Part shown: in pieces, positions 12,243 through 25,365 of the stretch
Layout of the letters: each line of letters starts with the position of its first letter
Position numbering within the stretch: position 1 is the stretch's first letter
NCBI GenBank assembly: GCA_963662155.1
Contig: OY759269.1
Location: 2,170,501-2,234,500, forward strand
DNA from: Lamellibrachia columna
Taxonomy: Eukaryota > Annelida > Polychaeta > Sabellida > Siboglinidae
DNA length: 64,000 nucleotides
Direction: 5' to 3'
Translations under genes and position numbers: made by a program
The notes under the pieces: model-generated
The model's input: the letters and a program-made list of their open reading frames with translations, nothing else
What the model was told of the DNA's origin: nothing
The model's database searches: none

Positions 12243-13883
12243 GATGTGTGATGTGTCATGGTAACATTGCACTGTTGACTCTGTTGGTGTATCACGGTAA
12301 CATTGCACTGTTGACTCTGTTGATGCATCACAGTAACATTGCACTGTTGACTCTGTTGATGTGTCATGGTAACATTGCACTGTTGACTCTGTTGATGTAT
12401 CACAGTAACATTGCACTGTTGACTCGGTTGATGTGTCACTGTAACATTGCACTGTTGACTCTGTTGATGTATCACAGTAACACTGCACTGTTGACTCTGT
12501 TGATGTGTCACGGTAACATTGCACTGTTGACTCTGTTGATGTGTCACGGTAACATTGCACTGTTGACTCTGTTGATGTATCACGGTAAAATTGCACTGTT
12601 GACTCTGTTGATGCATCACGGTAAAATTGCACTGTTGACTCTGTTGATGTGTCATGGTAACATTGCACTGTTGACTCTGTTGATGTATCACAGTAACATT
12701 GCACTGTTGACTCTGTTGATGTGTCACGGTAACATTGCACTGTTGACTCTGTTGATGTGTCATGGTAACATTGCACTGTTGACTCTGTTGATGCATCACA
12801 GTAACATTGCACTGTTGACTCTGTTGATGTGTCAAGGTAACATTGCACTGTTGACTCTGTTGATGTATCACAGTAACATTGCACTGTTGACTCTGTTGGT
12901 GTATCACAGTAACATTGCACTGTTGACTCTGTTGATGTATCACAGTAACATTGCACTGTTGACTCTGTTGATGTGTCACGGTAACACTGCACTGTTGACT
13001 CTGTTGATGTGTCACGGTAACATTGCACTGTTGACTCTGTTGATGTGTCATGGTAACATTGCACTGTTGACTCTGTTGATGTGTCACGGTAACACTGCAC
13101 TGTTGGCTCTGTTGATGTGTCACGGTAACATTGCACTGTTGACTCTGTTGATGTATCACAGTAACATTGCACTGTTGACTCTGTTGATGCATCACAGTAA
13201 CATTGCACTGTTGAATCTGTTGATATGTCATGGTAACATTGCACTGTTGACTCTGTTGATGTGTCACAGTAACATTGCACTGTTGACTCTGTTGATGTAT
13301 CACAGTAACATTGCACTGTTGACTCTGTTGATGCATCACAGTAACATTGCACTGTTGACTCTGTTGATGTGTCATGGCAACATTGCACTGTTGACTCTGT
13401 TGATGTGTCACAGTAACATTGCACTGTTGACTCTGTTGATGTGTCATGGTAACATTGCACTGTTGACTCTGTTGATGTGTCATGGTAACATTGCACTGCT
13501 GACTCTGTTGATGTGTCACAGTAACATTGCACTGTTGACTCTGTTGATGTGTCACAGTAACATTGCACTGTTGACTCTGTTGATGTATCACAGTAACATT
13601 ACACTGTTGACTCTGTTGATGTGTCACGATAACATTGCACTGTTGACTCTGTTTATGTATCACAGTAACATTGCACTGTTGACTCTGTTGATGTATCACA
13701 GTAACATTGCACTGTTGACTCTGTTGATGAATCACGGTAACATTGCACTGTTGACTCTGTTGATGCATCACAGTAACATTGCACTGTTGACTCTGTTGAT
13801 GTGTCATGGTAACATTGCACTGTTGACTCTGTTGATGTATCACAGTAACATTGCACTGTTGACTATGTTGATGTGTCACGGTA

Positions 13884-13984
13884 ACAGAGTCAACAGTGCA
13901 ATGTTACTGTGATACATCAACAGAGTCAACAGTGCAATGTTACTGTGATACACCAACAGAGTCAACAGTGCAATGTTACTGTGT
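13884..13984 (-). repeat. Inverted cassette 2 in the 36-bp megasatellite
   Basis: It has the same content and the same two junctions as cassette 1, 1742 bases downstream. Confidence 0.92.
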
Positions 13985-14833
13985 GATGTGTGATGTGTCA
14001 TGGTAACGTTGCACTGTTGACTCTGTTGATGTATCACGGTAACATTGCACTGTTGACTCTGTTGATGCATCACAGTAACATTGCACTGTTGACTCTGTTG
14101 ATGTGTCATGGTAACATTGCACTGTTGACTCTGTTGATGTATCACAGTAACATTGCACTGTTGACTCGGTTGATGTGTCACTGTAACATTGCACTGTTGA
14201 CTCTGTTGATGTGTCATGGTAACATTGCACTGTTGACTCTGTTGATGCATCACAGTAACATTGCACTGTTGACTCTGTTGATGTGTCAAGGTAACATTGC
14301 ACTGTTGACTCTGTTGATGTGTCACAGTAACATTGCACTGTTGACTCTGTTGATGTATCACAGTAACATTGCACTGTTGACTCTGTTGATGTGTCATGGT
14401 AACATTGCACTGTTGACTCTGTTGATGTGTCATGGTAACATTGCACTGCTGACTCTGTTGATGTGTCACAGTAACATTGCACTGTTGACTCTGTTGATGT
14501 GTCACAGTAACATTGCACTGTTGACTCTGTTGATGTATCACAGTAACATTACACTGTTGACTCTGTTGATGTGTCACGGTAACATTGCACTGTTGACTCT
14601 GTTGATCTATCACAGTAACATTGCACTGTTGACTCTGTTGATGTATCACAGTAACATTGCACTGTTGACTCTGTTGATGAATCACGGTAACATTGCACTG
14701 TTGACTCTGTTGATGCATCACAGTAACATTGCACTGTTGACTCTGTTGATGTGTCATGGTAACATTGCACTGTTGACTCTGTTGATGTATCACAGTAACA
14801 TTGCACTGTTGACTATGTTGATGTGTCACGGTA

Positions 14834-14934
14834 ACAGAGTCAACAGTGCAATGTTACTGTGATACATCAACAGAGTCAACAGTGCAATGTTACTGTGATA
14901 CACCAACAGAGTCAACAGTGCAATGTTACTGTGT
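14834..14934 (-). repeat. Inverted cassette 3 in the 36-bp megasatellite
   Basis: It has the same junctions, 950 bases after cassette 2. Confidence 0.92.
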
Positions 14935-16287
14935 GATGTGTGATGTGTCACGGTAACATTGCACTGTTGACTCTGTTGATGTATCACGGTAAAATTGCAC
15001 TGTTGACTCTGTTGATGCATCACGGTAAAATTGCACTGTTGACTCTGTTGATGTGTCATGGTAACATTGCACTGTTGACTCTGTTGATGTATCACAGTAA
15101 CATTGCACTGTTGACTCTGTTGATGTGTCACGGTAACATTGCACTGTTGACTCTGTTGATGTGTCATGGTAACATTGCACTGTTGACTCTGTTGATGCAT
15201 CACAGTAACATTGCACTGTTGACTCTGTTGATGTGTCAAGGTAACATTGCACTGTTGACTCTGTTGATGTATCACAGTAACATTGCACTGTTGACTCTGT
15301 TGGTGTATCACAGTAACATTGCACTGTTGACTCTGTTGATGTATCACAGTAACATTGCACTGTTGACTCTGTTGATGTGTCACGGTAACACTGCACTGTT
15401 GACTCTGTTGATGTGTCACGGTAACATTGCACTGTTGACTCTGTTGATGTGTCATGGTAACATTGCACTGTTGACTCTGTTGATGTGTCACGGTAACACT
15501 GCACTGTTGGCTCTGTTGATGTGTCACGGTAACATTGCACTGTTGACTCTGTTGATGTATCACAGTAACATTGCACTGTTGACTCTGTTGATGCATCACA
15601 GTAACATTGCACTGTTGAATCTGTTGATATGTCATGGTAACATTGCACTGTTGACTCTGTTGATGTGTCACAGTAACATTGCACTGTTGACTCTGTTGAT
15701 GTATCACAGTAACATTGCACTGTTGACTCTGTTGATGCATCACAGTAACATTGCACTGTTGACTCTGTTGATGTGTCATGGCAACATTGCACTGTTGACT
15801 CTGTTGATGTGTCACAGTAACATTGCACTGTTGACTCTGTTGATGTGTCATGGTAACATTGCACTGTTGACTCTGTTGATGTGTCATGGTAACATTGCAC
15901 TGCTGACTCTGTTGATGTGTCACAGTAACATTGCACTGTTGACTCTGTTGATGTGTCACAGTAACATTGCACTGTTGACTCTGTTGATGTATCACAGTAA
16001 CATTACACTGTTGACTCTGTTGATGTGTCACGGTAACATTGCACTGTTGACTCTGTTTATGTATCACAGTAACATTGCACTGTTGACTCTGTTGATGTAT
16101 CACAGTAACATTGCACTGTTGACTCTGTTGATGAATCACGGTAACATTGCACTGTTGACTCTGTTGATGCATCACAGTAACATTGCACTGTTGACTCTGT
16201 TGATGTGTCATGGTAACATTGCACTGTTGACTCTGTTGATGTATCACAGTAACATTGCACTGTTGACTATGTTGATGTGTCACGGTA

Positions 16288-16388
16288 ACAGAGTCAACAG
16301 TGCAATGTTACTGTGATACATCAACAGAGTCAACAGTGCAATGTTACTGTGATACACCAACAGAGTCAACAGTGCAATGTTACTGTGT
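16288..16388 (-). repeat. Inverted cassette 4 in the 36-bp megasatellite
   Basis: It has the same junctions, 1454 bases after cassette 3. Confidence 0.92.
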
Positions 16389-17237
16389 GATGTGTGATGT
16401 GTCATGGTAACATTGCACTGTTGACTCTGTTGATGTATCACGGTAACATTGCACTGTTGACTCTGTTGATGCATCACAGTAACATTGCACTGTTGACTCT
16501 GTTGATGTGTCATGGTAACATTGCACTGTTGACTCTGTTGATGTATCACAGTAACATTGCACTGTTGACTCGGTTGATGTGTCACTGTAACATTGCACTG
16601 TTGACTCTGTTGATGTGTCATGGTAACATTGCACTGTTGACTCTGTTGATGCATCACAGTAACATTGCACTGTTGACTCTGTTGATGTGTCAAGGTAACA
16701 TTGCACTGTTGACTCTGTTGATGTGTCACAGTAACATTGCACTGTTGACTCTGTTGATGTGTCACAGTAACATTGCACTGTTGACTCTGTTGATGTATCA
16801 TGGTAACATTGCACTGTTGACTCTGTTGATGTGTCATGGTAACATTGCACTGCTGACTCTGTTGATGTGTCACAGTAACATTGCACTGTTGACTCTGTTG
16901 ATGTGTCACAGTAACATTGCACTGTTGACTCTGTTGATGTATCACAGTAACATTACACTGTTGACTCTGTTGATGTGTCACGGTAACATTGCACTGTTGA
17001 CTCTGTTGATGTATCACAGTAACATTGCACTGTTGACTCTGTTGATGTATCACAGTAACATTGCACTGTTGACTCTGTTGATGAATCACGGTAACATTGC
17101 ACTGTTGACTCTGTTGATGCATCACAGTAACATTGCACTGTTGACTCTGTTGATGTGTCATGGTAACATTGCACTGTTGACTCTGTTGATGTATCACAGT
17201 AACATTGCACTGTTGACTATGTTGATGTGTCACGGTA

Positions 17238-17338
17238 ACAGAGTCAACAGTGCAATGTTACTGTGATACATCAACAGAGTCAACAGTGCAATGTTACTGT
17301 GATACACCAACAGAGTCAACAGTGCAATGTTACTGTGT
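17238..17338 (-). repeat. Inverted cassette 5 in the 36-bp megasatellite
   Basis: It lies 950 bases after cassette 4. Its right junction is shortened (GTGTGATATGTCATGG). After it, the array runs without inversions to exon 6. Confidence 0.92.
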
Positions 17339-20300
17339 GATATGTCATGGTAACATTGCACTGTTGACTCTGTTGATGTATCACGGTAACATTGCACTGT
17401 TGACTCTGTTGATGCATCACAGTAACATTGCACTGTTGACTCTGTTGATGTGTCATGGTAACATTGCACTGTTGACTCTGTTGATGTATCACAGTAACAT
17501 TGCACTGTTGACTCGGTTGATGTGTCACTGTAACATTGCACTGTTGACTCTGTTGATGTGTCATGGTAACATTGCACTGTTGACTCTGTTGATGCATCAC
17601 AGTAACATTGCACTGTTGACTCTGTTGATGTGTCAAGGTAACATTGCACTGTTGACTCTGTTGATGTGTCACAGTAACATTGCACTGTTGACTCTGTTGA
17701 TGTGTCACAGTAACATTGCACTGTTGACTCTGTTGATGTATCACAGTAACATTGCACTGTTGACTCTGTTGATGCATCACAGTAACATTGCACTGTTGAA
17801 TCTGTTGATGTGTCATGGTAACATTGCACTGTTGACTCTGTTGATGTGTCACAGTAACATTGCACTGTTGACTCTGTTGATGTGTCATGGTAACATTGCA
17901 CTGTTGACTCTGTTGATGTGTCATGGTAACATTGCACTGTATACTCTGTTGATGTATCACAGTAACATTGCACTGTTGACTCTGTTGATGTATCACAGTA
18001 ACATTGCACTGTTGACTCTGTTGATGTATCACACTAACATTGCACTGTTGACTCTGTTGATGTATCACAGTAACACTGCACTGTTGACTCTGTTGATGTG
18101 TCATGGTAACATTGCACTGTTGACTCTGTTGATGTGTCATGGTAACATTGCACTGTTGACTCTGTTGATGTATCACGGTAAAATTGCACTGTTGACTCTG
18201 TTGATGCATCACAGTAACATTGCACTGTTGACTCTGTTGATGTGTCACGGTAACATTGCACTGTTGACTCTGTTGATGTATCACAGTAACATTGCACTGT
18301 TGACTCTGTTGATGTGTCATGGTAACATTGCACTGTTGACTCTGTTGATGTGTCACGGTAACATTGCACTGTTGACTCTGTTGATGTGTCACGGTAACAC
18401 TGCACTGTTGACTCTGTTGATGTGTCACGGTAACATTGCACTGTTGACTCTGTTGATGTGTCACGGTAACATTGCACTGTTGACTCTGTTGATGTGTCAC
18501 AGTAACACTGCATTGTTGACTCTGTTGATGTGTCATGGTAACATTGCACTGTTGACTCTGTTGATGCATCACAGTAACATTGCACTGTTGACTCTGTTGA
18601 TGTGTCAAGGTAACATTGCACTGTTGACTCTGTTGATGTGTCACAGTAACATTGCACTGTTGACTCTGTTGATGTGTCACAGTAACATTGCACTGTTGAC
18701 TCTGTTGATGTGTCATGGTAACATTGCACTGTTGACTCTGTTGATGTGTCACAGTAACATTGCACTGTTGACTCTGTTGATGTGTCATGGTAACATTGCA
18801 CTGTTGACTCTGTTGATGTGTCATGGTAACATTGCACTGTTGACTCTGTTGATGTATCACAGTAACATTGCACTGTTGACTCTGTTGATGCATCACAGTA
18901 ACATTGCACTGTTGACTCTGTTGATGTGTCATGGTAACATTGCACTGTTGACTCTGTTGATGTATCACAGTAACATTGCACTGTTGACTCTGTTGATGTG
19001 TCACGGTAACATTGCACTGTTGACTCTGTTGATGTGTCACGGTAACATTGCACTGTTGACTCTGTTGATGTGTCATGGTAACATTGCACTGTTGACTCTG
19101 TTGATGCATCACAGTAACATTGCACTGTTGACTCTGTTGATGTGTCAAGGTAACATTGCACTGTTGACTCTGTTGATGTGTCACAGTAACATTGCACTGT
19201 TGACTCTGTTGATGTATCACAGTAACATTGCACTGTTGACTCTGTTGATGCATCACAGTAACATTGCACTGTTGACTCTGTTGATGTGTCATGGCAACAT
19301 TGCACTGTTGACTCTGTTGATGTATCACAATAACATTGCACTGTTGACTCTGTTGATGTATCACAGTAACATTGCACTGCTGACTCTGTTGATGTATCAC
19401 AGTAACATTGCGTTGTTGACTCTGTTGATGTGTCACAGTAACATTGCACTGTTGACTCTGTTGATGTATCACAGTAACACTGCACTGTTGACTCTGTTGA
19501 TGTGTCACGGTAACATTGCACTGTTGACTCTGTTGATGTGTCACGGTAACATTGCACTGTTGACTCTGTTGATGTATCACGGTAAAATTGCACTGTTGAC
19601 TCTGTTGATGCATCACGGTAAAATTGCACTGTTGACTCTGTTGATGTGTCATGGTAACATTGCACTGTTGACTCTGTTGATGTATCACAGTAACATTGCA
19701 CTGTTGACTCTGTTGATATGTCACGGTAACATTGCACTGTTGACTCTGTTGATGTGTCATGGTAACATTGCACTGTTGACTCTGTTGATGCATCACAGTA
19801 ACATTGCACTGTTGACTCTGTTGATGTGTCAAGGTAACATTGCACTGTTGACTCTGTTGATGTATCACAGTAACATTGCACTGTTGACTCTGTTGATGTG
19901 TCACAGTAACATTGCACTGTTGACTCTGTTGATGTATCACAGTAACATTGCACTGTTGACTCTGTTGATGCATCACAGTAACATTGCACTGTTGACTCTG
20001 TTGATGTGTCATGGCAACATTGCACTGTTGACTCTGTTGATGTGTCACAGTAACATTGCACTGTTGACTCTGTTGATGTGTCATGGTAACATTGCACTGT
20101 TGACTCTGTTGATGTGTCATGGTAACATTGCACTGCTGACTCTGTTGATGTGTCACAGTAACATTGCACTGTTGACTCTGTTGATGTGTCACAGTAACAT
20201 TGCACTGTTGACTCTGTTGATGTATCACAGTAACATTACACTGTTGACTCTGTTGATGTGTCACGGTAACATTGCACTGTTGACTCTGTTGATGTGTCAC

Positions 20301-20706
20301 ATTAACATTGCACTGTTGACTCTGTTGATGTATCACAGTAACATTGCACTGTTGACTCTGTTGATGCATCACAGTAACATTGCACTGTTGACTCTGTTGA
20401 TGCATCACAGTAACATTGCACTGTTGACTCTGTTGATGTGTCATGGTAACATTGCACTGTTGACTCTGTTGATGTGTCACAGTAACATTGCACTGTTGAC
20501 TCTGTTGATGTGTCATGGTAACATTGCACTGTTGACTCTGTTGATGTGTCATGGTAACATTGCACTGTTGACTCTGTTGATGTGTCACAGTAACATTGCA
20601 CTGTTGACTCTGTTGATGTGTCACAGTAACATTGCACTGTTGACTCTGTTGATGTGTCATGGTAACATTGCACTGTTGACTCTGTTGATGTCCCTATTTC
20701 TCCCAG

Positions 20707-20826
20707 ACAAGTCTGTGAGTGAGGACGAAGGCAGCAGTACAGGAGGAGACAGCAGTAACCTGGACACGTCTGGCTTTGACAACAGACTCCTCGACATGAT
20801 CAAGATGGCCTACTACAAACCCAAAG
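20707..20826 (+). CDS. Exon 6 in window (phase 1-1, 40 codons)
   Basis: The acceptor is ctatttctcccag and the donor AAAG|gtaca. It encodes DKSVSEDEGSSTGGDSSNLD followed by TSGFDNRLLDMIKMAYYKPK. A Ser/Asp-rich linker is followed by a helix that may be a diverged copy of the repeated motif (SGFDNRLLDMI compared with TEDFEKQFHNIM). The 10 kb 36-bp satellite ends only about 14 bases before the acceptor. Confidence 0.78.
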
Positions 20827-21314
20827 GTACAACATGTCTCACAACCGAACCAGTCTTTCTTTCGTTATGGTGTATTCTCTCCTGAGACAGGTTCAGCTGT
20901 TATCCTGTCCTGTGAACTGTGAACGGAAGCAATGGAGTGTTTCAATTAGATGCTCTCTATGATATTGATTACATAATGTAACAGTTTCATTTGATCACAA
21001 ACTTGTTCTTAATTTTTTTTTTTTATGAAAAAAAAAGTACTGGTAGTCTTATCTTCAAAATAAAATGTATGTTGAAAAGACCACCCAAACATTAAAAGGA
21101 AACTGCCACACCATCATTTGCCAAATGCTTGCTTTTTGGTGTAAGCAGATTAATTATGAAGTTGTAGAAAATATTCATTGGTCAAGATTTTTCTTCTAAG
21201 AATGTGTGGTTTAATGTCTAAGGACTGATGTTCTTGATAGACATGGATTATTAGAGGAAACAGGTTTGAATAGTTGCTGTAGCAAGATCTAATTTTGGTT
21301 TGCCTCCACGACAG
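20827..21314. other. Short intron between exons 6 and 7
   Basis: It is a plain intron with a T-run/A-run near 21010-21040. It is one of the few introns here without a satellite. Confidence 0.6.
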
Positions 21315-21453
21315 AGACCACGGGGTCCCACCAGAGCACGCCAAGACGGTGTCTGAGCAATGGTACAAGCACTGAAAATGGTTCTGAAGAACAATTTCAT
21401 CCAACAAGTAAAACATCAAAGGGAAAACAGACGTCAAAGAAATCGTCAAACAG
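21315..21453 (+). CDS. Exon 7 in window (phase 1-2, Ser/Thr/Lys-rich)
   Basis: The acceptor is cctccacgacag and the donor AACAG|gtaaatg. It encodes ETTGSHQSTPRRCLSNGTST, then a polar tail ending KTSKGKQTSKKSSNR. It is probably disordered. This exon changes the intron phase from 1 to 2, closing the run of symmetrical exons. The split codon AG|A is completed by the first base of the exon at 46393 across a roughly 25 kb intron. An acceptor two bases further on (cagag) is a less likely alternative. Confidence 0.65.
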
Positions 21454-21664
21454 GTAAATGTCATCTCATGTGAATCCTCAATTTTACCTGATGCTTTTTC
21501 AGTTGATATATATAGTTGTAAATTTATTTCCACCTTCACATAACAGGGTTTTTGTTAAGTGTGGCTATAGCAGGGACCATGAACCCCAAAGCAGGGACCA
21601 CTTATCATGCTCAGCCTGTGGCCGAGTCACTACATATTACAGACCATTGGGGATACACGAGGAA

Positions 21665-21708
<44 letters not shown>

Positions 21709-23349
21709 TTTATAATGTAATGGTACCTGCGTTTTAGGATGTAACATCAATAAAGCAGAAGGAAAATGTGTGCACGAAAATAAAATATAATTGCTTTAAT
21801 TTCCCAGAGTGATTTCAGCAGCCTGTGTTTAATTGTTTTGTCCATTTGGCTATCATATGTTGTCACGGATACTGGTAATAACCTCTTGGTTCACTAGGAA
21901 AGTAGTTACTATACTTTAAGAATAATACAGCCGTAAATTTAGACTTTTCCGATATTTTACGAATTTCAACACCCAAAATGAGAATGTGGGACAAGTTCTT
22001 TGACAACCATTTTTGCAAGTTGTGCACATTCTTTTATTAGGTAAACAACATATTAAAAAATGTCAAGAGTTTAGTTTATATAGCAATAGAAAATTACTAT
22101 TTTGCCTAATCCCTTTTTCTCCCAAATAGGCCAATAATGCCCATACACATGTTCATGACCACATAGCAAATTAATGAAAATATTACGAATTATCGCACAG
22201 CAACAAATAGCAAAGGTTACTAATAGTACCTTGTTGACATGAACATTGGAAATGGTCGTGTGTCCGAACTTAGTGCATTTCCAAATTGAAAAAACCCACA
22301 AAAACTTAATTGTTATAATGCACATCGTTTGCCACAATTGGTCACATAATTGTCCTACTTTGATGTTTGTTAAGGGGGGCTTATTCAAGGTTGATTTGAT
22401 AGCACCTACTTCTTTATGTCACACATTTTTTCAATAGGAAGCAAGTGACACTAAGACACTAAATATAATCAATGTCATAAAGAGTATAGTAACATAGTCA
22501 TAGGCAAGAATCGTTGCGCAGAGCCAGTCGCTATACGTAATATAATATGCCGTTTTAAAAAAAATCAGAAGAAACTTTGCCTAAGACATCCATATTCTAA
22601 ACCACTAACAATTATGTCATCATTGCAGTGCAAACAAATTGTTAGAAAAGTTGTTTTTAATGAAAAAATTACGATTATCGAACTACACAAATTATATTAT
22701 GTACTAGTCTATGACAATGACACATTCCTAAGGCTTTGGCTAGTTCACTGACTGTGACATTTCTCGATATGCTTTAACAAACGTTACCTTTTCTTACAAG
22801 TTTGCTTTAAAAAACAGCACTATGGACGACTGTCTCTTAAACATCTTATTTTGCTGAACCAGGGCCGATACAGCATGGTTGCCGATCTGTCCGCTACGCG
22901 TGACGTAGTTGCCGATCTGTCCACTAGGTGCATGGCTGACTGTCTACTAACTATGAACCACAAGTAACGCTATGAATTAAATATGCTTTGGCGATGTGTA
23001 AAATGTCTGTGTGAATGATTTAAAAACTGCCGTTTATTGACGCAAAATTACATTCATTGACCGGCGCTGTTTTGTTGCCACGTGTCGTAATCATCAACAA
23101 TCGCTGACCTCCCTGGGACGTCGAAGCTGCAATGTTTAATGCAAAAGCGGGCCAGTCATTAGCCGACGCGAGGGATAATAAAACTCGGCCTTCCTCTACG
23201 ATAGCCGGGTAAATTACCCGGGTCCCGGCTCTTAACAAAAACTCTGCATAACTTTTAGCAAATCTTTCCATCAACTGCAATTGCATAATTATATAACTAA
23301 TCATATATTTACATACATGTTGAGAAAGTATTAAAGCGAACTGAAACGT
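21454..23349. other. Start of the giant intron, no gene seen
   Basis: It contains a (TA)n tract at about 21667-21704 and otherwise unique AT-rich sequence. No splice-supported coding segment was found. Confidence 0.55.
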
Positions 23350-24790
23350 ACACTTATAACTATTTATAGATTTAACAAGATTGCCATCCCAAACAACAAG
23401 TTCCAGAAGGCAAGTGGACAAGGAAGCCATTGGCTTATCGAGAGTCCAACAATTTGTTCATCTATGTGTAGCCCACCCTTATCAAATATCTGTCAATTCT
23501 ATTTTTAAACATATTCACACTACTAGCATTAACACAATCATTTGGCAGTTTGTTCCATTCATTTATCACCCTCTGTGAGAAAGAGTACTTTCTCATGTCC
23601 AACCTACACTGCTCCTTAACTAATGCTGCTTTGTGTCCTCTGGTTCTACTGCCTTCTTTAAGTTTGAACAACATATTCCTATCAACATCCTCATAACCGT
23701 TCTCTTAGTCTCCTGGTCTCTAGTGTTGTCAAACCACATTGTAATAAGCGACTTTCATAACTAAGGTCTCTCAATTCTGGAATCATTTTAGTTGCTCTTC
23801 GTTGCATTCTTTCTAGCTTGTCTGTGTCCTTGTTATGATACGGCCTCCATGCTTGAATACAATATTCCAAATGTGGTCTAACTATTGCTTTCTACAGGGG
23901 TACAATTAGCTGTTTCTCCTTATACATGATAGTTCTCCTAATTAGCCCTAGAATTTGATTTCCTTTCGAAGCAGCAACCCCACATTGCTCTGAAACTTTC
24001 ACCTCAGCACTAAATGTTACTCCAAAGTCCTTTTCTTGTGTGGTTCTACCTAGTAGAGCATCCCCCATTTTATATTCTTCGTTCATGTTTCCATGTCCTA
24101 TGTGCATACATTTACACTTCCCAAAATTGAATAACATTTGCCATTTTTCTGACCATTCAACTAATTTATCTAGATCATCCTGTAAACTTTGTTTATCTGT
24201 ATCATTAGTAACCTTTCTGAATACTTTTGTGTCATCTGCAAATTTGAGTACTTTAGATATGTCATCTTCCAAATCATTTATATATATTAAAAACAGTATA
24301 GGGCCTAATACTGATCCCTGTGGTACCCCACTTAAAACAGATTTCCAGTTTGAAATCTCACCATCTACTATTACTCTCTGTCTTCTGTGTGTAAGCCACT
24401 TTTCTATCCAGTTGATTACATCATTGCCTATACCATGGGCTTTTAGTTTAAGTATCAATCTTTGATGTGGCACTTTATCGAAAGCTTTCTGAAAATCTAA
24501 GTAGACAACATCCACTGGTGACACGTCATCTACCCACTTTGTAATTTCTTCAAAAAAACATAAGAGATTAGTTAGACATGACCTTGCTTTTAAGAACCCT
24601 TGTTGAGATGTATTTATTAATTTATGTTTTACAAGGAATTCAACCATGTGGTCTCTAATTAGTGTTTCGAGTAATTTACATACAACTCATGTTAAACTCA
24701 CTGGTCTGTAATTTTCTGACTTGTTCCTCGATCCTTCTTACATAGCGGCGTAATGTTTACCTCTTTCCATTCTGAAGGAACTATACCTTC
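23350..24790 (-). mobile_element. Decayed CR1/Jockey-like LINE, 3' half with reverse transcriptase
   Basis: Read on the minus strand, 24647-23892 holds an intact piece of reverse transcriptase. It contains [35 protein letters not shown] and a catalytic FADD box (LKFADDTKVF). The C-terminal tail at 23674-23462 (FSQRVINEWNKLPNDCVNAS, ending RVGYT then stop) is in another frame, so at least one frameshift separates them. The 3' end near 23365 has the tail GGATGGCAATCTTGTTAAAT shared with the other copies in this window. The 5' half is missing. It is dead as it stands. Confidence 0.88.
23892..24647 (-). pseudogene. LINE reverse transcriptase fragment
   Basis: There are 251 open codons starting inside the RT fingers. 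All main palm blocks including FADD are present, and the fragment ends before the C-terminal domain, which continues out of frame at 23674-23462. It belongs to the element at 23350-24790. Confidence 0.85.
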
Positions 24791-25187
24791 ATACAGTATT
24801 CATATTCCCTGAATCACCCTTGCTGGGGTATATCAGTTGATTCTACCATGTGCCCAACCCCCCATTAATCCACCCTGAACAAACCCAGTGACCTTCTATT
24901 TTCGTACGACCTCAAACTGTATCATTTTGAATAAATAAATTGTGTTCGGGAACAAGCCACCTAGTGCCAACTTTTTGTAATCCCCCTGGTGGATTATTCT
25001 CCAAAATCAACCAGGAAAATGCTGGTGACATCAGAGGTGAATTCCTTCTAAACTACAGCATGTTGTTAACCAGAGATGTAATGGAATATGACACATTCTC
25101 TCTGAAACCAAAGGTGTGATAATTACAAGGAATTAATTTCTTCGTGTAAAACTAAATGGAAATGTGTGAAAACAGAGTCACAACATT
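24791..25187. other. Non-coding stretch beside the LINE
   Basis: It is unique sequence between the LINE remnant and a 35-bp array. Nothing recognised. Confidence 0.5.
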
Positions 25188-25365
25188 GCTAGGAATGAAG
25201 TCTTCTAGGAATGGAATCCATTGCTAGGAATGAAATCTTCTAGGAATGGAATCCATTGCTAGGAATGAAATCTTCTAGGAATGGAATCCATTGCTAGGAA
25301 TGAAATCTTCTAGGAATGGAATCCATAGCTAGGAATGAAGTCTTCTAGGAATGGAATCCATAGCT
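25188..25365. repeat. 35-bp minisatellite, 5 copies
   Basis: The unit combines AGGAATGGAATCCATTGCT with AGGAATGAAATCTTCT. It is probably a doubled 17-18 bp ancestral unit (AGGAATG..ATC). Confidence 0.92.

Larger units (their letters stand above)
10421..20692. repeat. 36-bp megasatellite, about 285 copies, 10.3 kb
   Basis: The unit contains TGTTGACTCTGTTGATGTGT, then CACAGTAACATTGCAC. Variants (TCACGG, TCATGG, GCATCAC, TTGAATCTG, ACACTGC) recur in blocks of 1742, 950, 1454 and 950 bases set off by inverted cassettes. The unit is a multiple of three without stops in several frames, so open frames of up to 1211 codons arise on both strands. They are not genes. The array fills the intron between exons 5 and 6. 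Confidence 0.97.

Noticed and set aside
17250..20885. A 1211-codon open frame (LLTLLMCHSNIA repeats), and similar frames of several hundred codons on both strands of 10329-20673
   Set aside because: Period 12 residues equals the 36-bp satellite unit. Frames are open in several phases on both strands, with no start or splice support. Only the last 40 codons before 20826 belong to a real exon.
24040..24465. Plus-strand frame of 141 codons
   Set aside because: Antisense shadow of the LINE reverse transcriptase.
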